Source of the DNA: Chitinophaga chungangae
Lineage (GTDB): Bacteria; Bacteroidota; Bacteroidia; Chitinophagales; Chitinophagaceae
Direction: 5' to 3'
DNA length: 64,000 nt
Assembly: GCF_017742215.1 (NCBI RefSeq)
Contig: NZ_JAGHKP010000001.1
Coordinates: 1,054,001 to 1,118,000 of the forward strand
Position 1 is the first letter of the stretch; the number at the start of each line of letters is the position of its first letter. The notes beneath the pieces are model-generated. The model was given only the letters and a program-made list of their open reading frames with translations, was not told where the DNA came from and did not search any database. Both the position numbers and the translations under genes were made by a program. Positions 58,851-64,000 of this stretch are shown here, one piece after another.

Positions 58851-60779
58851 ATGAAGAACGTATTTTTTAAGATGGCTGTCTTTTGCAGCGTTTTGACGGG
58901 AGCGGTTTCGTGCAACAAATACCTCGATGTGGTGCCGGACAACATCCCGACGATCGAGAATGCTTTTTCCGACCGTTACAATGCCATGAAATTCCTGGCA
59001 ACCTGCTACTGGGGCATTCCCAAATCCGCGGGCTGGAACGAAAACCCCGCGATGCTCGGCGCCATGGAGCTGATCTTTAACCGCGACCACCGCACCGAAG
59101 GCGGCATGCAGTACGCCCTTGGCGAAAACAGCGCGGTGCTCGCCATCACCAATTACTGGAGTTCCGGCGGCACCATGGTGCGGTCGCTTTACGCCGGCAT
59201 GCGCGATTGCAATACCTTCCTGGAAAACATCGACGGCGTGCAGGACGTGAACCGCTACGAAAAAGAGCGGATGAAGGCGGAGGTGAAGCTGATCAAGGCT
59301 TACCTGAACTTTTACCTGATACAGTATTACGGCCCCATCACGCCGCTGCGGAAAAATACCTCGCTCACGGAATCCACTTCAGGCATCCGCGTGTACCGCG
59401 AAACGATCGACGAGTGTTTCGGTTATGTGCTGGAGCTGATCGACGAAGTGATCGCATCCGATGCGCTGCCGCTCAACATCGAGGGCAAAAGCACCGAGCT
59501 GGGCCGCTTCTCCCGTCCTGTAGCTTATTTTCTCAGGGCCAAAGTGCTCACGTACTGGGCCAGTCCCCTGTTCAACGGTAACGCCGATTACAGCGGGTTC
59601 GTCAACCACGAGGGCGTTCCTTTTTTCAACCAGCAATACAACGCCGCGCGTTGGGACAGTGCGGCCAGCGCCTGCAAAAAGGCGATCGAAGTGTGCAGCG
59701 CCGCCGGTCACCGGCTATATACGCCTTCCGACTTCAGGGCCGTGAACTCAAAACCGACCTCCGATACTACTTTGCTGATCAATACGCTCCGCAGCTCGGT
59801 CACCCAGCGCTGGAACCCGGAGATCATCTGGGCCAACTCTTCGTACCCGGCCAACTGGAACTACCAGATCACCGCCATCACGAGAATGGAGCCCGGCACC
59901 TCCACGCCGTCAGGTTATACGGGCACGCTCAGCGTACCATTGTCTACCGTGGAGCAGTTCTATTCCAGCAAAGGCGTGCCCATCAACGAGGACGTGTCGT
60001 ATCCTTACTCCACCCGGTACAATATCCGGGAGGGAGACGAGGCGCATAACCTCTTCATCGCGAAAGGTGAAAAAACCGCCGCGCTGAACTTCGACCGTGA
60101 AATGCGTTTTTATTCCACGCTCGGCTTTGACAGGGGCCGCTGGTACGGCAATACTTATCTCGTGTCAACCGAGCAGGAATCTCCTTTCCCCAAAAACCGT
60201 TTTGGCGAATATTCCTCCGTGTTCAATCCCGGCGAATACAATGCCACGGGGTACTGGCCGAAAAAGCTCGTTTCCATGAACACCACCTGGCGCGATCCCA
60301 ACAGCGTTTCCGAAGAAAGTTATCCTTACCCTGAAATGCGTTTTGCCGACCTGCTGCTCCTTTGCGCGGAAGCGCTTAACGAAACCAAGGCCGCGCCGGA
60401 CGCTGAAGTGTACCGGTACATCGATTCCGTACGGGCGCGCGCGGGGCTTAAAGGCGTGCTCGACAGCTGGTCGCAGTATTCCAACCAGCCCGCCAAACCG
60501 CAGTCCAAACAAGGCATGCGGCAGATCATCCAGCAGGAAAGGAAGATAGAGCTCGCCGCCGAAGGCGTTTACCTCTGGGACAGCAACCGCTGGAAAACGG
60601 CGATGAAAGAACGCAACCGTCCCATACAAGGCTGGAACGTGAACGGCAGGGAAGCGGAGGAGTATTATTCCGTTACCACGGTGTATTTCCAGCGCTTCAC
60701 CTACAGGGATTATTTCGCGCCTATCCCGCAGTCTGAATTGATCAAAAATCCCCTGCTTATCCAAAACCCGGGTTGGTAA
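58851..60779 (+). CDS. RagB/SusD-family nutrient-binding lipoprotein
   Basis: A 642-residue surface lipoprotein that caps the SusC barrel and binds the substrate. The lipobox ends at Cys21 (GAVSC), followed by NKYLDVVPDN, the classic SusD start. Tetratricopeptide-like helices are visible (KERMKAEVKLIKAYLNFYLIQ), as is the C-terminal signature IIQQERKIELAAEGVYLWD (variant of RxxERRxELxxEGxRxxDLxR). It is tightly coupled to susC (11-base gap) and to the next lipoprotein gene (16-base gap). Confidence 0.95.
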   Translation: MKNVFFKMAVFCSVLTGAVSCNKYLDVVPDNIPTIENAFSDRYNAMKFLATCYWGIPKSAGWNENPAMLGAMELIFNRDHRTEGGMQYALGENSAVLAITNYWSSGGTMVRSLYAGMRDCNTFLENIDGVQDVNRYEKERMKAEVKLIKAYLNFYLIQYYGPITPLRKNTSLTESTSGIRVYRETIDECFGYVLELIDEVIASDALPLNIEGKSTELGRFSRPVAYFLRAKVLTYWASPLFNGNADYSGFVNHEGVPFFNQQYNAARWDSAASACKKAIEVCSAAGHRLYTPSDFRAVNSKPTSDTTLLINTLRSSVTQRWNPEIIWANSSYPANWNYQITAITRMEPGTSTPSGYTGTLSVPLSTVEQFYSSKGVPINEDVSYPYSTRYNIREGDEAHNLFIAKGEKTAALNFDREMRFYSTLGFDRGRWYGNTYLVSTEQESPFPKNRFGEYSSVFNPGEYNATGYWPKKLVSMNTTWRDPNSVSEESYPYPEMRFADLLLLCAEALNETKAAPDAEVYRYIDSVRARAGLKGVLDSWSQYSNQPAKPQSKQGMRQIIQQERKIELAAEGVYLWDSNRWKTAMKERNRPIQGWNVNGREAEEYYSVTTVYFQRFTYRDYFAPIPQSELIKNPLLIQNPGW

Positions 60780-60795
60780 GGTCAAAATAAAGGTT

Positions 60796-61971
60796 ATGAA
60801 AAAATTCTTTTTAGTGATCATCGTTTTTGCAGGCGCATTGCACGCCTGTACAAAAAAGGTAAATGAACCGATATCGCCCAAAACCGGCAAGCCCGGCGAA
60901 GTAACGGAAGTATCGGTCGCCAACTTGAACGGCGGCGCAACCATCACTTACCGCATCCCGAACCAGGCGGAGGTGATCAGCGTAAAGGCAGTGTACACCC
61001 TGTCCAACGGCAAGCAGTACGAAGCCCTTTCGTCCATGTACGAAAACAAGCTGACCCTCATGGGCTACAACGACGAAAACGAGCACGAAGTGCTGCTGTA
61101 TACCGTCAACCGGGCACAGGAATTGTCGGACCCGGTGAAATGCACCATCAAGCCGAAGATATCGCCGCTGAAGCTGGCAGCTGCCACCGTACACGTCCAG
61201 GAAGACTTTGGCGGGGCGCGTTTCAGCTGGCAGAACGAACTGAAATCGCCGCTGGCTTTTGAAATGTATACACCGGATTCCCTTGGCCGCATGACCCTCG
61301 TGCGCGTCATCAACTCGCAGGTGGAGGAAGGCACGCAGGCGCTGCGCGGCTATCCGCCCGTACCGCGCGTATTCGGGCTGGTGGTGAAAGACAATTTCGG
61401 CAACCGGTCAGACACGATCTTCCCGCCCAACAGGAAGCTCACGCCGCTGTTCGAAGAACGGCTTCCCAAAAACGCCATGAGTATCATGAGGCTGGCCAAC
61501 GATCAGAGTTTCACCAACTGGGAAGGCTCCGACCAGAAGATCATCGACGACGACCTGACCTCCTTTGGCCACTCCGCATCTTCCTCGCTTCCCGCGCCCT
61601 TTACGCTCGACCTGGGCGTAACGGCGAAAGTGAGCCGCTTCGTGCTGTTCCAGCGCAAATTCAGCGACAGCTATTACAACTGGGGCAATCCCAGGACCTT
61701 TGACGTGTACGTGAGAGCCACCGCGCCTTCACAAAGCGGCGACTGGAGCGAATGGACAAAAGTAATGGAAGCCGAGGTCATCAAACCCTCCGGCGCAAGT
61801 ACCAGCACGGTCACGGACGACGACCTCCGCGCCGCGGAGAACGGGCACGAATTCACCTTCGACCTTTCGCTGGAACCGGTCCGCTACATCCGCATCGTGG
61901 TGCGTTCTACCTGGGGCAGCACCACGTTCACCCATCCTGCGGAAGTGGACGTATACGGCGAGCGGAAATAA
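60796..61971 (+). CDS. DUF4959/DUF5000-type surface lipoprotein
   Basis: A 391-residue lipoprotein (lipobox at Cys18, GALHAC) with three beta domains. Residues about 30-120 and 125-215 are Ig/fibronectin-like repeats (the DUF4959 and DUF5126 type). The C-terminal part (about 250-391, FTLDLGVTAKVSRFVLFQRK and PVRYIRIVVRSTWGS) is a discoidin-like jellyroll (DUF5000). This architecture is known from Bacteroidota glycan-use loci, where it probably binds glycans at the cell surface. It is the third gene of the susCD operon. Confidence 0.85.
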   Translation: MKKFFLVIIVFAGALHACTKKVNEPISPKTGKPGEVTEVSVANLNGGATITYRIPNQAEVISVKAVYTLSNGKQYEALSSMYENKLTLMGYNDENEHEVLLYTVNRAQELSDPVKCTIKPKISPLKLAAATVHVQEDFGGARFSWQNELKSPLAFEMYTPDSLGRMTLVRVINSQVEEGTQALRGYPPVPRVFGLVVKDNFGNRSDTIFPPNRKLTPLFEERLPKNAMSIMRLANDQSFTNWEGSDQKIIDDDLTSFGHSASSSLPAPFTLDLGVTAKVSRFVLFQRKFSDSYYNWGNPRTFDVYVRATAPSQSGDWSEWTKVMEAEVIKPSGASTSTVTDDDLRAAENGHEFTFDLSLEPVRYIRIVVRSTWGSTTFTHPAEVDVYGERK

Positions 61972-61995
61972 ATATCAATCTAAACTGACAAGCAC

Positions 61996-63102
61996 ATGAA
62001 ATATATACTGCATGTTTTTTCGTTTTTGTGCATCGTGACTGCGGTGGCCTCCTGCGATAAATTCACGGACATACACAAGGAGTACCTGGAAGGCGGGGAG
62101 ATCATTTATGCAGTGAAGCCGGATTCCGTTGTGTTCATCGCCGGGAAGGAAAGGCTGATGATGCGGCTCTGGATGGAAAACGCCCAGAACATCAAGGAAG
62201 TGATCGTATCGTGGAACAGCGGGCAGGATTCGATGGTGATACCCGCGAAATTCAAGACCGGCCTCGACAGCCTCGAAGTAATGCTCGGCGGCCTGGCCGA
62301 AAAATCCTATTCTTTCAACATATACACGATGGATAATTTCGGCCACCGCTCGCTCACTTATACTCAGTTCGGCGCGGCTTACGGCGCCGGTTACGCGGGA
62401 TCTCTCCAGAACCGCAGGATCAAAAGCACCTCCCTCACCGAAACCGCGGGAGAGATCGAATGGTTCTCCCCGGCGGAAGGAATGATCGCCAACGAAGTGA
62501 AGTTCGTGAACCGCCGCGGTACCGACACCATCGTGCGTTTTCACGCCGATTCGTTCAACGTGGCATTCGACGCCCCGGGCGGCACCGAGTTCCAGTTCCG
62601 TTCGCTGTACATTCCCGAGGAAGAATCGATCGATACCTTTGCGACGGATTGGGGAACCGATAAGCTGCCCGATTTCTACACGATCGACCGTTCGGAATGG
62701 GAAGCGCTGGAAGTATCCGACGAAACCGCCAGCGACGGCGGCGGCAAGGCTGCGCTGGTAGACGGCAATCTCGGTTCCTACTGGCACTCCCAATGGGGGC
62801 CGGACATCGATCCGCCGCATTGGGCCATCATCGACATGGCGTCCGCAAAAAACATCGCTTATTTCACCATATACCGCCGCCCCGGCAATACCGACGCCAA
62901 AACCGCACGGTTCTATCTCGGCGACAGCCCCGACCCCAACGGCGCCTGGACGCTTGCCGGCGAAGGCGTGTTCGGCTCCGGCGATATGATGAGCGTAGAC
63001 AATACGAACCATGCTTCCGGGAGGTATCTGAAGATCTACCTGCCAGACAGCAACAGATCACCGTTCACGAGTATAGCGGAGATCTATGCGTATGGGCAGT
63101 GA
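61996..63102 (+). CDS. DUF4998 lipoprotein with discoidin-like C-terminal domain
   Basis: A 368-residue lipoprotein (lipobox at Cys20, AVASC) beginning DKFTDIHKEYLEGGEIIYAVKPDSV, the signature start of DUF4998. The N-terminal half has two Ig-like beta domains; the C-terminal half (about 235-368) is an F5/8 type C-like jellyroll (ALVDGNLGSYWHSQWG, NIAYFTIYRRPG, RYLKIYLPDS). It ends the operon 25 bases after the DUF5000 gene. I infer a second surface glycan-binding protein serving the same SusCD pair. Confidence 0.85.
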   Translation: MKYILHVFSFLCIVTAVASCDKFTDIHKEYLEGGEIIYAVKPDSVVFIAGKERLMMRLWMENAQNIKEVIVSWNSGQDSMVIPAKFKTGLDSLEVMLGGLAEKSYSFNIYTMDNFGHRSLTYTQFGAAYGAGYAGSLQNRRIKSTSLTETAGEIEWFSPAEGMIANEVKFVNRRGTDTIVRFHADSFNVAFDAPGGTEFQFRSLYIPEEESIDTFATDWGTDKLPDFYTIDRSEWEALEVSDETASDGGGKAALVDGNLGSYWHSQWGPDIDPPHWAIIDMASAKNIAYFTIYRRPGNTDAKTARFYLGDSPDPNGAWTLAGEGVFGSGDMMSVDNTNHASGRYLKIYLPDSNRSPFTSIAEIYAYGQ

Positions 63103-63127
63103 TGAGAAAAATAAGGCAGACAGAAAA

Positions 63128-63158
63128 GGCAGCTCTTTGCGGGGCTGTCTTTTTTTTA
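63128..63158 (+). terminator. Terminator of the susCD operon
   Basis: GGCAGCTC pairs with GGGCTGTC (two wobbles) around a short loop, followed by eight T residues. Confidence 0.8.
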
Positions 63159-63287
63159 TGCCGACAGCGCCCCGGACCGGATAAATTGTTTGCCTGCCGC
63201 GGAAACCTCCGAAAGAAACGACCCTTCCCGATAATTTTATTACATTGGCAATAATTCAACCAACAGATCGCATCCCGCGTTACAGGC

Positions 63288-63890
63288 ATGTACGACCGAT
63301 TGCAAACAGACAAAGCATTATTCCAGTTAATTGCTGAAGGCGACGAAGCCGCTTTCCGTGAGCTGTTCCATGCCTACATTCCGCAACTGGAGCCGCTGGT
63401 GATGCACCTTACCAAAACGGCATCCGTAACGGAAGACATTATCCAGGAAACATTCCTGAGGGTATGGCTGAACCGCGACAAACTGCCGGCTATCGAGAAT
63501 CCGCGTTCCTGGCTGCTGCGCATCGTTTTTTACCAGTCGTTTACCTGGCTGCGCCGCCGTAGCGTGCATCACAAAGCCCTGGACGCCATGGCCCTGGGCG
63601 GCGAACCAATGCGCAGCACCACCGAAGAAGAAATCGTGTATGCCGCCATGCTGCGTTTGGTGGGAGAAGCTGTGCAGCAGTTGCCGGCCCAGGCAAAAAA
63701 GATCTACAAGCTCAGCCGCGAAGGCGGCCTTCGCATCCCGGAAATAGCGGAGCAGCTTGGCCTGTCGCCTCATACCGTGAAAAATTCCCTCGTCCGCTCG
63801 CTGCAAACTATCCGGCGGCAAATTGAAGCGGGAGGATACTGGCTGCCGCTGATAACGTTATGGCTCCTGCCAGCCGCGCTGGTACCGTAA
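63288..63890 (+). CDS. ECF sigma factor with hydrophobic C-terminal tail
   Basis: A 200-residue ECF sigma factor of the Bacteroidetes type: region 2 near 20-90 (FRELFHAYIPQLEPLVMHLTKTASVTEDIIQETFLRVWL) and region 4 near 125-175 (LPAQAKKIYKLSREGGLRIPEIAEQLGLSPHTVKNSL). The C terminus WLPLITLWLLPAALVP is strongly hydrophobic, unlike soluble sigma factors, a feature shared with some Chitinophaga sigma factors and possibly a membrane or anti-sigma contact. It begins a new unit after the susCD terminator, and a FecR and SusC set is expected beyond the window. Confidence 0.9.
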   Translation: MYDRLQTDKALFQLIAEGDEAAFRELFHAYIPQLEPLVMHLTKTASVTEDIIQETFLRVWLNRDKLPAIENPRSWLLRIVFYQSFTWLRRRSVHHKALDAMALGGEPMRSTTEEEIVYAAMLRLVGEAVQQLPAQAKKIYKLSREGGLRIPEIAEQLGLSPHTVKNSLVRSLQTIRRQIEAGGYWLPLITLWLLPAALVP

Positions 63891-64000
63891 TATTAATTAT
63901 TAGCCCTCTCATGGCGTATTTCCGCTTATCCGGGATTTTTTTTCTTCCCCATAGGTCCTGAATCTCCGGTTGCGCGTCTGTATGTATGAAAGCGCCACGT
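63891..64000 (+). other. Right-edge sequence, possible start of the next gene
   Basis: After the sigma gene there is a short AT- and CT-rich gap. ATG codons at 63982 and 63986 begin frames (MYESAT or MKAPR) that run off the edge; by context a FecR gene is expected here, but six codons are too few to decide. Confidence 0.25.

Noticed and set aside
1..64000. tRNA, rRNA, insertion sequences, integrase or prophage genes
   Set aside because: I looked for cloverleaf-like and rRNA-like sequence, transposase motifs and phage structural genes and saw none; a covariance-model search would be decisive for small RNAs.

Overview
The window looks like the chromosome of a Bacteroidota bacterium, most likely a Chitinophaga-like member of the Chitinophagaceae. 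The evidence is a SusC/SusD pair driven by an ECF sigma/FecR system, other TonB-linked receptors, a DUF4249 lipoprotein, a type B L31, a large LptD with a separate OstA-like protein, and promoters built on the Bacteroidota -7 element TAnnTTTG. This taxonomic call is from gene content only; no rRNA or tRNA gene was seen.

Layout: 1-5 kb holds a NUDIX gene fragment, pyrE, a secreted HMA-type protein, a decayed HepT/MntA toxin-antitoxin remnant, a WbqC-family protein and a biosynthetic arginine decarboxylase. 5-17 kb holds a small degenerate 26-bp repeat array, an orphan membrane protein, hsp20 and a bacilliredoxin that diverge from a region with twin palindromes, lgt plus a hemerythrin protein, an outer-membrane beta-barrel protein, and an ECF sigma cluster with a putative anti-sigma protein, two DUF4097/GIN-like surface proteins and a C1 peptidase. 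17-20 kb holds a small XRE regulator, acylphosphatase, an unknown protein, a striking array of about twelve degenerate 67-bp tandem repeats, and a 2H phosphoesterase whose last codons lie inside the array.

20-37 kb is mostly on the minus strand: tpiA with a GlmU-like protein, L31, yajQ, a BlaI/M56 pair with clear operator palindromes and a 16-residue repeat domain, a sterol-desaturase-like enzyme, a TonB receptor/DUF4249/beta-barrel operon, a small cysteine-containing protein divergent from an AraC regulator, a membrane pyrophosphatase and the NAD(P)HX repair enzyme. 37-47 kb is an envelope region: two paralogous barrel proteins, nhaA, OstA-like, MCE, amidase-SPOR and the divergent lptD.

47-53 kb looks more accessory: small proteins, a MarR-GNAT fusion, an arsenic operon (arsR, arsM, a 35-residue membrane protein, arsC) with two ArsR-type palindromes, degraded gene remnants and an LTA-synthase-like enzyme. 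53-64 kb is a glycan-uptake type locus: ECF sigma, FecR, SusC with an STN domain, SusD, two lipoproteins with carbohydrate-binding-like C termini, a terminator, and a further ECF sigma gene at the edge. No CRISPR array, insertion sequence, prophage or integrase was seen.
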